NCBI GenBank assembly: GCA_963618735.1
Contig: CAVEUM010000001.1
Span: 1 to 64,000 of the forward strand
Source of the DNA: CAKUFA01 sp963618735
GTDB taxonomy: Bacteria > Bacillota > Clostridia > Christensenellales > Aristaeellaceae
Length of the DNA: 64,000 nucleotides
Direction: 5' to 3'
In this document: piece after piece, positions 49,039 to 57,908 of the stretch
How the letters are laid out: each line of letters starts with the position of its first letter
Position numbering within the stretch: position 1 is the first letter of the stretch
Position numbers and translations under genes: made by a program
Notes under the pieces: model-generated
What the model was told of the DNA's origin: nothing
The model's input: only the letters and a program-made list of their open reading frames with translations
The model's database searches: none

Positions 49039-52000
49039 TCACCTGCCCTTTGTAGTTTCGCGGAATGCTTCCATTTCCGCTTCGTCACGAGTCATGCCCT
49101 GCGCTTCACAGTGGGCGATTGCGCCCAGCATGCGCCGATAGTCTCTGGGAATAATCTTCTTAAACCTGTGCACCGCGTTGGGGAAATCGGCAAGAAGCGC
49201 CCGTGCCTTTTCCGAACCTGTTTCTTTCAGGTGGATTTCCAGCATGCTCTTCAGCGCTTCCAAGTCATGATCGGCGGAGAGCTCCTCAATATCGACCAGC
49301 TGCTTATTGACGCGCAGGTACAGGTCGTGATTCTCATCCAGCACGTAGGCAACGCCGCCAGACATGCCGGCAGCAAAATTGCGTCCCGTCTTGCCCAGCA
49401 CGGCTACGCAGCCGCCCGTCATGTATTCGCAGCCGTGGTCACCGACGCCTTCTACCACAGCGGTGGCGCCGGAATTGCGGACAGCGAAACGCTCGCCGGC
49501 ACAGCCGCACACGTAGGCTTCACCGCCGGTGGCACCGTATAGTGCCACATTGCCGATGATGATGTTCCTGTCGGCCTCATTTTTCAGCGCTTCGGGAGGA
49601 TAGACAGCCAGCTTGCCGCCGGAAAGTCCCTTGCCGAAGTAGTCATTGCTGTCGCCGCACAGGCGGATGGTCATTCCTTTGGGGATGAACGCGCCGAAGG
49701 ATTGCCCGCCGCCGCCGTTGGCATGCACGGTGTAAGTATCTGCAGGCAGAGCACTTCCATGGGCGCGGGTGACCTCGCTGCCAAAGATGGTGCCAAAGGC
49801 ACGGTCAGTGCTGGATACATCAATTTCCACCGTCTGGGGCTTGGTGCTGTTGAGCTTGAACTTCTTCAGCAGAACACGCTCATCCAGTGTACGCTCGGTG
49901 TGGAAGTTGAAGGTGTTGTCCTCCTCGCGGTGCTCATTGATATTGCGGCCAATCACATTGGACATGTCGATGACGTTGGCACGGGGAGCAACCTGCTTTT
50001 CACGCACACGGAGAAGATCACCGCGGCCTACCAGGTCGTTCACACTGCGCACGCCCAATTTGGCCATGATTTCGCGCAGCTCCTCTGCTATGAAGAGCAT
50101 GAAGTTCATCACGTATTCCGGCTTGCCCTTGAAACGCTTGCGCAGCTCGGGGTTCTGGGTGGCAATGCCTACAGGGCAGGTGTCCAGGTTGCACACACGC
50201 ATCATCATGCAGCCCATGCAGACCAAGGGAGCTGTGGCAAAACCAAATTCCTCGGCGCCCAACATGCAGGCGATGGCCACGTCACGGCCGCTCATCAGCT
50301 TGCCGTCTACCTCGATGGCCACACGGGAACGCAGGCCATTCAGCGACAGGGTCTGATGTGCTTCTGCGATGCCAAGCTCCCAGGGAAGACCTGCGTTGTG
50401 AATGGAGCTTCGGGGAGCTGCACCCGTACCGCCGTCACTGCCGGAAATGAGGATGACCTGTGCACCGGCTTTGGCGACACCTGCGGCAACCGTGCCGACA
50501 CCAGCCTCACTGACCAGCTTGACGCTGATGCGTGCGCGGCGGTTGGCACACTTCAAATCATAAATGAGCTGCGCCAGGTCTTCAATGGAGTAAATATCAT
50601 GGTGCGGAGGCGGAGAAATCAGGCTGACGCCGGGGGTGGACATGCGGGTGTGTGCAATCCATGGGTATACCTTGCCGCCAGGCAGGTGACCGCCTTCGCC
50701 AGGCTTGGCACCCTGCGCCATCTTAATTTGAATTTCCTCAGCGCTCAGCAGGTATTCACTGGTAACGCCGAATCGGCCGGAAGCGACCTGCTTGATCTTT
50801 GAACCGCGCTCAGTGTTGAGCCGCTCCTTGCGCTCGCCGCCCTCGCCGGAATTGGAACGTCCGCCCAGGCGGTTCATGGCCTCTGCCAGGCATTCGTGGG
50901 CTTCCTGCGAAATGGAACCATAGCTCATGGCACCCGTCTTGAATCGCTTCACAATCTCGCTGGCAGGTTCAACCTCTTCCAGCGGAATGGGTGTGCAGTG
51001 CTCAAAGTCGATGTCCAGCACGCCGCGCAGGGTGTGGGGCTTGGTTTCATCGTCCACCAGGGCGGTATAAGTGCGGAACAGATCCATATCCCCTGTACGG
51101 GCGGCTCGCTGCAGGGTGGTAATGGTCTGCGGATTGTACATGTGGTCTTCTTTGTCGCAGCCGCTGCGCAGGCGGTGATAGCCTGTGGAATCCAGCGTGG
51201 TATCGGTTTCCAGATCCAGCGGGTCAAAGGCGCGGCTATGACGATAAATCACATCTTCATTGATTTCTTCCAGACCAATGCCGCCCACACGGGAAACAGT
51301 GTTGGTGAAATAATGATCGATAACATCCTTGCGGATACCGATGGCCTCGAAAATCTGCGCACTCTGATAGGATTGCAGCACAGAAATACCCATCTTGGAG
51401 GCCACGCGGCTGACACCGTGGGTCACGGCATCGATGTAATCCTGCTCGGCATCGTGCTCGTTCTTGTCCAGCAAGCCCACGCTGATCAGCTCATCCACAC
51501 ATTCCAGCGCCAGGTAGGGGTTCACGGCACGGGCACCATAGCCCAGCAGCAGGGCAAAGTGATGAACATCACGAGGGTCGGCGGTTTCCAGAATCACGCT
51601 GACGGCGGTGCGGCGGCGGGTGCGAATCAGGTGCTGCTCCAGTGCGGACACGGCCAGAAGAGAAGGAATGGCCATGTGATTTTCGTCCACGCCGCGGTCG
51701 GAGAGGATGAGCACATTGGCACCATTTTTGTAGGCACGGTCACACACAACGAACAGGTGATTCAGGGCATGCTCCAAGGTTTCGCTGCGGTAGTACAGCA
51801 TGGGAACGACCGCCACTCGCAGGGAGCTCTGCTTGGAATTCTTGATGCGCTGCAAGTCGCTGTTGGAAAGAATGGGCTGTTCCAGGCGAAGAACCGCACA
51901 GTTTTCGGGCTTGTCCTGCAGAAGATTGCCGTCACTGCCCACATATACGGCGGTGTCCGTCACGATCTTTTCGCGAATGGCATCGATAGGCGGATTGGTC

Positions 52001-53550
52001 ACCTGCGCGAAAAGCTGACGGAAATACTCAAACAGCGTCTGATGCTTGTCGGACAGCACGGCCAGCGGAATATCGGCACCCATGGAGGCAGTCGGTTCCG
52101 CACCGGCACGCGCCATGGGAAGAATGACTTCCTTAACTTCCTCGTAGGTATAGCCGAAAGCTTTGTACAGGCGGTCGCGGGCATCCTGATTCAGCTTTGG
52201 TGCGGCATGGGACGGCAGGGGAAGATCACTCAGGGACAGCAGATTGCTATCCAGCCATTCGCCGTAAGGACGGCGGGCGGCATAGGATTCCTTCAATTCA
52301 TCATCGCCGATGATGCGACCCTGTACGGTGTCTACCAGCAGCATCTGTCCGGAACGCACGCGGGATTTGCACTTGATTTTCTCCGGAGGAATATCCAGCA
52401 CGCCAACCTCGCTGGAGAGGATCAGCATGTTGTCGGTTGTGATGTAGTAGCGGGAGGGACGCAGACCGTTGCGGTCCAGCACCGCGCCCATGATGTCGCC
52501 ATCGGAAAAGAGGATGGAAGCAGGGCCGTCCCAGGGCTCCATCATGGTGGCATAATAGCGGTACAGGTCGCGGCGGGTGCGGGAGATATCACGCTCATTC
52601 TGCCAGGGCTCGGGGATGGTCATCATCACGGCCAGGGGCAGAGGGACACCGTTCATCATCAGGAATTCCAGGGTGTTGTCCAGCATGGCAGAGTCACTGC
52701 CCGTGCCGCTGATGACGGGCAGAATCTTGTCCATATCCTGCTCCAAAAGGGGCGAAGTCATGGTTTCTTCACGCGCCAGCATGCGATCCACATTGCCGCG
52801 AATGGTGTTGATTTCGCCATTGTGGAGGATCAGACGGTTGGGGTGGGCACGTTCCCAGCTGGGGAATGTGTTGGTAGAAAAGCGCGAGTGCACCATGGCA
52901 ATGGCGCTGACGAAGCGCTCGTCCTGCAGGTCAGTGTAAAACGCGCGCAGCTGCGATACCAGGAACATGCCTTTGTACACAATGGTTCGGCTGGACATGG
53001 AGCACACGTAGGCGCCGTCACAGCTCTGTTCAAAGGCACGACGCGCCACGTAAAGGCGACGGTCAAAGTCCAGACCGCGGGCAAGAACCTTGGGGCGCGC
53101 GATGAAGCACTGCTCGATGAAAGGCATGCAGGCGTGGGCACGGCTACCCAGAATTTCCGCATGAACGGGCACTGTGCGCCAGCCCAAAACAGCGAGGCCT
53201 TCCTTTTGCAAAACGATTTCCATCAATCGGTGCGCCTGGGCACGCTTCAAGTGATCCTGAGGCATGAAGATCATGCCGACACCGTAGTCACGCTCGGCAG
53301 GAAGGGTGAATCCCAGCGCCTGAGTGATGAAAAAGGCGTGGGGAATTTGTGTCATCACGCCCACGCCGTCGCCAGTACTGCCGTCGGCGTCTTTGCCTGC
53401 ACGATGTTCCAGTTTTTCAACGATTTTCAGTGCCTGATCCACAACACTGCGCTTTTTGCGGCCGCTGATGTCGGCCACGGCTCCGATGCCGCATGCGTCA
53501 TGCTCGAATTCAGGCCGATAGAGCCCGAGCTCTCTTTCTTGCTGATTCAT
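49039..53550 (-). CDS. gltB: Glutamate synthase large subunit
   Basis: GltB converts glutamine and 2-oxoglutarate to two glutamates, working with GltD in ammonia assimilation. The 1503-residue protein has a short propeptide before the N-terminal nucleophile Cys (DACGIGAVAD). It then has the class II amidotransferase domain, the central domain, an FMN-binding synthase domain with the 3Fe-4S motif CNLDTCPVGIATQ, and a C-terminal glycine-rich beta-helix (GEAYVCGCAGERFAVR). The ATG at 53550 has AAGGA upstream; an earlier ATG at 53658 lies in the promoter and is not used. Regulation probably involves the leader hairpin at 53583-53630. Confidence 0.97.
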   Translation of the reverse strand: MNQQERELGLYRPEFEHDACGIGAVADISGRKKRSVVDQALKIVEKLEHRAGKDADGSTGDGVGVMTQIPHAFFITQALGFTLPAERDYGVGMIFMPQDHLKRAQAHRLMEIVLQKEGLAVLGWRTVPVHAEILGSRAHACMPFIEQCFIARPKVLARGLDFDRRLYVARRAFEQSCDGAYVCSMSSRTIVYKGMFLVSQLRAFYTDLQDERFVSAIAMVHSRFSTNTFPSWERAHPNRLILHNGEINTIRGNVDRMLAREETMTSPLLEQDMDKILPVISGTGSDSAMLDNTLEFLMMNGVPLPLAVMMTIPEPWQNERDISRTRRDLYRYYATMMEPWDGPASILFSDGDIMGAVLDRNGLRPSRYYITTDNMLILSSEVGVLDIPPEKIKCKSRVRSGQMLLVDTVQGRIIGDDELKESYAARRPYGEWLDSNLLSLSDLPLPSHAAPKLNQDARDRLYKAFGYTYEEVKEVILPMARAGAEPTASMGADIPLAVLSDKHQTLFEYFRQLFAQVTNPPIDAIREKIVTDTAVYVGSDGNLLQDKPENCAVLRLEQPILSNSDLQRIKNSKQSSLRVAVVPMLYYRSETLEHALNHLFVVCDRAYKNGANVLILSDRGVDENHMAIPSLLAVSALEQHLIRTRRRTAVSVILETADPRDVHHFALLLGYGARAVNPYLALECVDELISVGLLDKNEHDAEQDYIDAVTHGVSRVASKMGISVLQSYQSAQIFEAIGIRKDVIDHYFTNTVSRVGGIGLEEINEDVIYRHSRAFDPLDLETDTTLDSTGYHRLRSGCDKEDHMYNPQTITTLQRAARTGDMDLFRTYTALVDDETKPHTLRGVLDIDFEHCTPIPLEEVEPASEIVKRFKTGAMSYGSISQEAHECLAEAMNRLGGRSNSGEGGERKERLNTERGSKIKQVASGRFGVTSEYLLSAEEIQIKMAQGAKPGEGGHLPGGKVYPWIAHTRMSTPGVSLISPPPHHDIYSIEDLAQLIYDLKCANRRARISVKLVSEAGVGTVAAGVAKAGAQVILISGSDGGTGAAPRSSIHNAGLPWELGIAEAHQTLSLNGLRSRVAIEVDGKLMSGRDVAIACMLGAEEFGFATAPLVCMGCMMMRVCNLDTCPVGIATQNPELRKRFKGKPEYVMNFMLFIAEELREIMAKLGVRSVNDLVGRGDLLRVREKQVAPRANVIDMSNVIGRNINEHREEDNTFNFHTERTLDERVLLKKFKLNSTKPQTVEIDVSSTDRAFGTIFGSEVTRAHGSALPADTYTVHANGGGGQSFGAFIPKGMTIRLCGDSNDYFGKGLSGGKLAVYPPEALKNEADRNIIIGNVALYGATGGEAYVCGCAGERFAVRNSGATAVVEGVGDHGCEYMTGGCVAVLGKTGRNFAAGMSGGVAYVLDENHDLYLRVNKQLVDIEELSADHDLEALKSMLEIHLKETGSEKARALLADFPNAVHRFKKIIPRDYRRMLGAIAHCEAQGMTRDEAEMEAFRETTKGR

Positions 53551-53582
53551 GGCTGTATATTCCTTTACTCGCCAAAAATAAG

Positions 53583-53630
53583 TTTGCAGAGCATAGAACG
53601 CCCGCTGCACGAACGCCTTTGCTCTGCAAA
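53583..53630 (-). promoter_or_regulatory. Perfect 5'-terminal hairpin in the gltB leader
   Basis: On the minus strand TTTGCAGAGCA (53630-53620) pairs perfectly with TGCTCTGCAAA (53593-53583) over a 26-base loop. The loop has two copies of GGCGTTC. The stem begins at about the predicted start of transcription and is followed by CTTATTTTTGG. It could be an mRNA-stabilising end or a terminator-like attenuator. Confidence 0.55.
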
Positions 53631-53634
53631 ATTC

Positions 53635-53663
53635 ATCATAGCAGATTTGAAAGGGCATGTCAA
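53635..53663 (-). promoter_or_regulatory. Promoter of gltBD
   Basis: On the minus strand a perfect TTGACA, 17 bases, then TATGAT (plus-strand ATCATA at 53635-53640). Strong sigma-A promoter with a leader of about 78 bases. Confidence 0.85.
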
Positions 53664-53698
53664 TGCAAGATAGCCTTGCAAAAACTTTCAGAACAAAG

Positions 53699-53741
53699 AA
53701 AAAACCGTCGCGTTCATCCTGAAAAACGGATGAAGCGACGG
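53699..53741 (-). terminator. Terminator of bioY
   Basis: On the minus strand CCGTCGCTTCATCC pairs with GGATGAACGCGACGG (one bulge), loop GTTTTTCA, followed by six T. Confidence 0.9.
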
Positions 53742-53770
53742 CAGAATATGCAATTATGAAAGGATGGTCC

Positions 53771-54403
53771 TTACAGCTTCACGGCCTTTTCCAGGCGGAG
53801 GCTCAGCACAGCCGCGAGGGCAATTTTCACAGCGTCAAAGGGAAGATAAGGCAGAACACAGATGCCCAACACCTGCCCCAAGGTATAAGCACTCTTCATA
53901 CCGCCGGCTTCCTGCTGCATCAGGTCGGTCATGGTGGCGATTTCCGCATTGTGCGCCGCTACGGACTGTTGGTTGATAATCATGAACCAAACTGTGCCGA
54001 AGGCGTAGCATACCAGCACGCCAAGCACCATGGCCACAATGTAGCGAATCAGCTTGACAGCAGTGTTTTCCTCCTTGCTGAAGCGGCACTTGTGCACCAG
54101 AAGCGACGTCACATACACGGCAGGAATAAAGCCGATGATGTAGCCGCCGGTGATGCCGAAGAGTTTGCCCACGCCGCCGGTGAAGCCGGCAAACACGGGC
54201 AAACCGATGAGGCCAATGAGCACATACGCCACAACGGACATGGTGGCAAGGCCGGGGGTCAGCAGCGCTGCGCAGATGAGCACAGCCAGAAGCTGCAGCG
54301 TGACGGGAATGGAAAAAATGTTGATGGAAATCCAGGCACAGACGCACATCAGTGCCGCGAACAGGCCGCAGAGACAGAGCTGCTTGCTGGTCATTTTCTG
54401 CAT
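53771..54403 (-). CDS. bioY: BioY biotin transporter S-component
   Basis: BioY is the substrate-binding membrane subunit of ECF biotin importers. The 210-residue protein has six helices and family marks SIPVTLQLLAVLICAALL, GLIGLPVFAGFTGGVGKLFGITGGYIIGF (residues about 62-91, quoted in part) and PYLPFDAVKIALAAVL. The loop between helices 5 and 6 is longer than usual (about residues 140-165). No energising ECF genes are in the window. AAAGGA nine bases before ATG 54403 is good. A BirA-like operator lies between promoter and gene. Confidence 0.95.
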   Translation of the reverse strand: MQKMTSKQLCLCGLFAALMCVCAWISINIFSIPVTLQLLAVLICAALLTPGLATMSVVAYVLIGLIGLPVFAGFTGGVGKLFGITGGYIIGFIPAVYVTSLLVHKCRFSKEENTAVKLIRYIVAMVLGVLVCYAFGTVWFMIINQQSVAAHNAEIATMTDLMQQEAGGMKSAYTLGQVLGICVLPYLPFDAVKIALAAVLSLRLEKAVKL

Positions 54404-54428
54404 GAGGAATCATCCTTTCTGAATTTGC

Positions 54429-54456
54429 GTAAACCAGAAGTGAAATTCACGTTTAC
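54429..54456. promoter_or_regulatory. Probable BirA operator at bioY
   Basis: GTAAAC (54429-54434) and GTTTAC (54451-54456) are inverted with 16 bases between them. BirA boxes have the form TGTwAAC-N14-16-GTTwACA. The site starts at the predicted +1 of the bioY promoter, so bound biotin-BirA would block bioY transcription. Confidence 0.7.
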
Positions 54457-54458
54457 AC

Positions 54459-54487
54459 ATTATACTGACGAAGAACCTCCCTGTCAA
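54459..54487 (-). promoter_or_regulatory. Promoter of bioY
   Basis: On the minus strand a perfect TTGACA, 17 bases and a perfect TATAAT (plus-strand ATTATA at 54459-54464). It is the best sigma-A promoter in the window. Confidence 0.9.
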
Positions 54488-54553
54488 GCAGGATGAAGCA
54501 AATTCATAGCGAAATGTATAAGATGGAACCTTTTCTGCTGGGAGGAAAAACAT

Positions 54554-55996
54554 TTGAGCGCAAAGAAAAATGCCGCGTACAACGTGGCATATCGGGTATT
54601 TTCCATTCTGCTGCCGCTGGTAACCGCACCCTACCTGACCCGTGTGGCGGGGCAAGCAGGCAAGGGACTGTACGATTACGCATGGTCCATCAGCGAAATT
54701 TTTGTCATCATTGCCACCATGGGTCTTACGGATTACGGCGTCCGTGCGATTGCAAAGGTGCGGGATGATCGGCAACGTTTAAGCAAAACCTTCTCGGAAA
54801 TTTATGTTATGCAGGTCATCGTGTCTTTTGCGGTGCTGCTGGTGTGGCTTGGATATGTGGCCTTTGGCGCGGGGCAGGAGAAGACTATCGCCCTGCATCT
54901 GACCATGATGTCCGTCAGCTGCCTTGTGAATGTGGACTGGTGCCTGATGGGACTGGATCAGTTCAAATCCATCGCGTTGCGCAATACGTGCGTGAAGCTC
55001 CTTGCGGCGGCAAGCGTGTTCATCTTTGTGAAAGACGCGAACGACCTGTGGATCTATGGTCTGGCTTGGTCTGCCGCGACGCTGATAGGCTGTCTTGTGT
55101 GCTGGCAGAACCTGAAGGGAAGACTTTCTTTTCAGAAGGTCAGACTTCGGGATGCCATGAAGCACTTTCCGCCCTGCGCACTGCTGCTGGTATCTGTGCT
55201 GGCGGTGCGCGTGTACCGCACCATGGATAAGATCATGGTGGGTGCTATTGCCGGCATGGCGCAAAACGGCCTGTACAGCAGCGCAGAGCAGATCATCTAT
55301 TGCCTGAGCGGATTTATCTCCGCCATTGGTACGGTGCTGATGCCGAAAGCATCTAATTTGCAGGCACACGGGGAAGAAGAGAAAATTCGCGGCTTTATGG
55401 AGCTGTCCATGAAGCTGATGATGTGCATGACCTGCGCCATGGCCTTTGGCGTGGCGGCTGTTGCGGATACCTTTGCACCGCTGTTTTACGGGGATGATTT
55501 CGCTTATTCCGGCACGCTGATGGTGCCGCTGGGCTTTACCCTGATCCTGATCGGCTTTGCAAACGTGGTGCGCACCCAGTGGATCCTCCCCAGGGGAAAC
55601 GATAAGCTGGTGCTGAAGGCCGTGTCCACTGGTGCGGTGGTGAATCTCATCGTGAATGGCCTTCTCATCCCCAATATGGGCGCCATGGGTGCGGTCATTG
55701 GCACACTGTTTGCAGAATTCAGTGTGCCGCTGGTGCAGTTCATTTTTCTAAGAAAAGAGCTCCCGTATCGTCGGTTCCTGCGCTATGCCGCCACCTATGG
55801 GGTGATTGGACTTGTTATGCTGGTCTGCGTTCGTCTTCTGGGCACGGTGCTGGATGCTTCCTGGCTGTCGGTGGCAATCTGCGTGCTGGCGGGCATGGGC
55901 GTGTACGGCGCACTGTGCCTCATCTGGTGGAGAAAAACGAACGAACGGGAGATCCTGAAGTTTGTGCATCTGAGCAGGCTTGCAAAGAAACAATGA
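54554..55996 (+). CDS. Wzx-type oligosaccharide flippase
   Basis: This 480-residue polytopic protein of the MOP flippase superfamily has 12-14 helices and motifs typical of Wzx/RfbX. They are YRVFSILLPLVTAPYLTRVAG at the start (residues 13-33, quoted in part), MGLTDYGVRAIAK, YRTMDKIMVGAIAGMAQNGLY and SAEQIIY. It would flip undecaprenyl-linked glycan units across the membrane. The start is TTG 54554 with GGAGG at 54541. It stands alone. Its stop touches the stop of the convergent ispE with no spacer, so the two mRNAs must overlap or end inside the genes. Confidence 0.92.
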   Translation: MSAKKNAAYNVAYRVFSILLPLVTAPYLTRVAGQAGKGLYDYAWSISEIFVIIATMGLTDYGVRAIAKVRDDRQRLSKTFSEIYVMQVIVSFAVLLVWLGYVAFGAGQEKTIALHLTMMSVSCLVNVDWCLMGLDQFKSIALRNTCVKLLAAASVFIFVKDANDLWIYGLAWSAATLIGCLVCWQNLKGRLSFQKVRLRDAMKHFPPCALLLVSVLAVRVYRTMDKIMVGAIAGMAQNGLYSSAEQIIYCLSGFISAIGTVLMPKASNLQAHGEEEKIRGFMELSMKLMMCMTCAMAFGVAAVADTFAPLFYGDDFAYSGTLMVPLGFTLILIGFANVVRTQWILPRGNDKLVLKAVSTGAVVNLIVNGLLIPNMGAMGAVIGTLFAEFSVPLVQFIFLRKELPYRRFLRYAATYGVIGLVMLVCVRLLGTVLDASWLSVAICVLAGMGVYGALCLIWWRKTNEREILKFVHLSRLAKKQ

Positions 55997-56860
55997 TTAC
56001 AGGATGACCACGCTCTCCATGCAGGTAGCGCATGCCCAGCATCGGTCGTAGCGCTGACCAAGGCGCTCTGCCGCGTGACTGGCTGCCTCATTAGAGGCAA
56101 ATACGCCAAAGACGGCGGAACCGCTGCCGGTCATCCAGGATGTGACGGCACCTTCTGCACGGAGCATGGCGATGGCGTCCCCAATGGCAGGACGCATGGT
56201 TTCACTAACGCCCTGCAGCACATTGCCGAGGCTCATGGAAAGCAGCGGCAGGTCGCCGTTTTTCAGGGCTTCCATGGCGCCTGATGTGTTGGGTCTAACG
56301 GGAGAAGCATCCAAATGATAGGCCTTAAAGACGGCGCCTGTGCTCAGGCCTTCACAGGGCTGAATGACGCACAGCGGCATCATGGCAGAGCAGGGCAGAG
56401 GGGTCATGTCCTCACCGATGCCCTGCACGTGCTGCAAACCACCACGCAGGCAGAAGGGCACGTCTGCCCCGAGGCGAAGGCCGATGGCCTCCAGCTCGTC
56501 AGGGGATAAATGCAACCCCCATAGCTGATTGAGACCAATAAGCACCGCGGCGGCATCGGCACTTCCGCCGCCCATGCCGGCACCTACGGGAATACACTTG
56601 TGCACGTGAATGCGCGCACCCCTGGTGCAGTGAGTGTGCTCCTTCAGCGCCATGGCGGCTCGCCACGCTAAGTGATGCTCATCCGGCGGAAGATAAGGTG
56701 TGCCGCTGCAGGTTAACAGAATTTCGTCCGCAGGCTCGATATCGATGGTGTCGGCGAGCGTCACGGGTTGCATCAGCATATCCATGAAATGATAACCATC
56801 TTCCCGCACGCCGGTAATGTCCAATGTCCAGTTGATCTTTGCTCTTGTCATCAGTCGCAT
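55997..56860 (-). CDS. ispE: 4-diphosphocytidyl-2-C-methyl-D-erythritol kinase
   Basis: IspE phosphorylates CDP-ME in the MEP isoprenoid route. The 287-residue GHMP kinase has AKINWTLDITGVREDGYH at the start, the ATP loop PVGAGMGGGSADAAAVL, GADVPFCLRGG, and MTGSGSAVFGVF near the end. GGAGGG precedes ATG 56860. It is divergent from the DUF1934 gene and convergent with the flippase. The C-terminus carries a CWACATC stretch not typical of the family core. Confidence 0.95.
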   Translation of the reverse strand: MRLMTRAKINWTLDITGVREDGYHFMDMLMQPVTLADTIDIEPADEILLTCSGTPYLPPDEHHLAWRAAMALKEHTHCTRGARIHVHKCIPVGAGMGGGSADAAAVLIGLNQLWGLHLSPDELEAIGLRLGADVPFCLRGGLQHVQGIGEDMTPLPCSAMMPLCVIQPCEGLSTGAVFKAYHLDASPVRPNTSGAMEALKNGDLPLLSMSLGNVLQGVSETMRPAIGDAIAMLRAEGAVTSWMTGSGSAVFGVFASNEAASHAAERLGQRYDRCWACATCMESVVIL

Positions 56861-56901
56861 GATGATCCCTCCATGAACATCATACCTTCTCAATGAAAAA
56901 A

Positions 56902-56930
56902 TTGCAAGTTCCTGCTGCCTGTGGTATACT
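56902..56930 (+). promoter_or_regulatory. Promoter of the DUF1934 operon
   Basis: TTGCAA (56902-56907), 17 bases, then TATACT (56925-56930, 5 of 6). It serves four overlapping genes that end at the terminator at 59481. Confidence 0.7.
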
Positions 56931-56958
56931 GAAAGTCATCAAAGGGAAGGAGAATTCC

Positions 56959-57414
56959 ATGCAAAAGACAATTCCTGTTTTGCTTACGATTTCTGGTCGT
57001 TCGCAGGATTTCCCCGGTGAGGAAGAAGAACCGGTTCGCATCATGACCACGGGACAATTGAACGTGTCCGGCGGCAGTTATACCCTTCGTTACCAGGAAA
57101 CTCAGCCCGAGGATGAACAGGGCAGGCTGAGCACGCAGAACATTACCCTGCAAATGCAGCCTGGCCGCGTGATCATGAACCGCGAGGGTGAGTTTGGTAC
57201 CTCCATGGTGTTCATTAAGGGACAGCGGTTCGAGGGTGCCTATCACACGCCCTACGGCGATTTGGAAATGGCCGTGTACGCGACCCGTGTTAACTGCAAG
57301 CTGACGCCCGAGCATGGCACAGTGCATCTTCAATATCAGCTGGACATGCAGGGTTCCTACAGTGCCATGCATGAGCTGAATCTTGAATATGCGATCAGTG
57401 AATCTGCATGCTGA
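56959..57414 (+). CDS. DUF1934 beta-barrel protein
   Basis: This 151-residue protein of the DUF1934 (YwiB-like) family is a small lipocalin-like beta barrel of unknown role. It shows GQLNVSGGSYTLRYQE, ITLQMQPGRVIMNREGEF and HTPYGDLEMAVYATRV, all typical. AAGGAG before ATG 56959 is good. In Bacillus the ywiB gene precedes argS; here it is followed by an unrelated small gene with a seven-base overlap. Confidence 0.92.
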   Translation: MQKTIPVLLTISGRSQDFPGEEEEPVRIMTTGQLNVSGGSYTLRYQETQPEDEQGRLSTQNITLQMQPGRVIMNREGEFGTSMVFIKGQRFEGAYHTPYGDLEMAVYATRVNCKLTPEHGTVHLQYQLDMQGSYSAMHELNLEYAISESAC

Positions 57415-57908
57415 CGGAGCTTCGGAAAAACGTCGCTGAGATGCTCAGCCAGTGTCCCGCGCGGCGGCCTTGCGCTGTGCGCAGAAGCCTTACAGCAGAT
57501 GCTTTGCTGGCCATCGACCTTCCACAGGCCGCAGAGACGGCTTCGGTGGAAAAATTTCTGCGTCTGGCGCAGCAAAATGGCTGGAAGACACGCATTGAAA
57601 AAGGCTGGATCCTCCTGGATCATGCACTGCCGCTTCCTCCGTCGCATGCGGAGGCAGAGGTAAATGGCCGCCTGGCAAATACGCTTCAGCTGCTGCGGCT
57701 GCATCCTTCCGATGCAATGGACGAGGCGGCGCTCCGAGCACTGGCCAAAGCTGTGGAGGAAGGACAGCGCAGCGTTGAGCGTCTCTGCAACGCTCTGGCA
57801 CAGGAGTGGGCGATACGGCTTCGTCAGCATGAAATGCTTCCGGGAGCGCTTCTGCCCTATCTTCAGTATGCGGCTTATCTGCTTGAGAAAAGGAGCAATG
57901 CCTCATGA
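57408..57908 (+). CDS. Helical protein of unknown function
   Basis: This 166-residue, mostly helical, Ala/Leu/Arg-rich protein has no recognised family. The first 65 residues hold two helices and a beta hairpin (GWKTRIEKGWILLDHAL); the C-terminal half is a helical bundle (ALAKAVEEGQRSVERLCNALAQ). It starts inside the end of DUF1934 and its own stop overlaps the MBL start by four bases (ATGA), so it is translated by coupling. It probably works with its neighbours, but nothing shows how. Confidence 0.75.
   Translation: MLTELRKNVAEMLSQCPARRPCAVRRSLTADALLAIDLPQAAETASVEKFLRLAQQNGWKTRIEKGWILLDHALPLPPSHAEAEVNGRLANTLQLLRLHPSDAMDEAALRALAKAVEEGQRSVERLCNALAQEWAIRLRQHEMLPGALLPYLQYAAYLLEKRSNAS

Noticed and set aside
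53551..53630. Known riboswitch (glutamine type) in the gltB leader
   Set aside because: The leader has a simple hairpin but none of the conserved bases of the glutamine RNA motifs that I could match.
50896..53673. Plus-strand open frame of 925 codons antisense to gltB
   Set aside because: It mirrors gltB and has a compositional His/Gln/Gly bias. It is a shadow.
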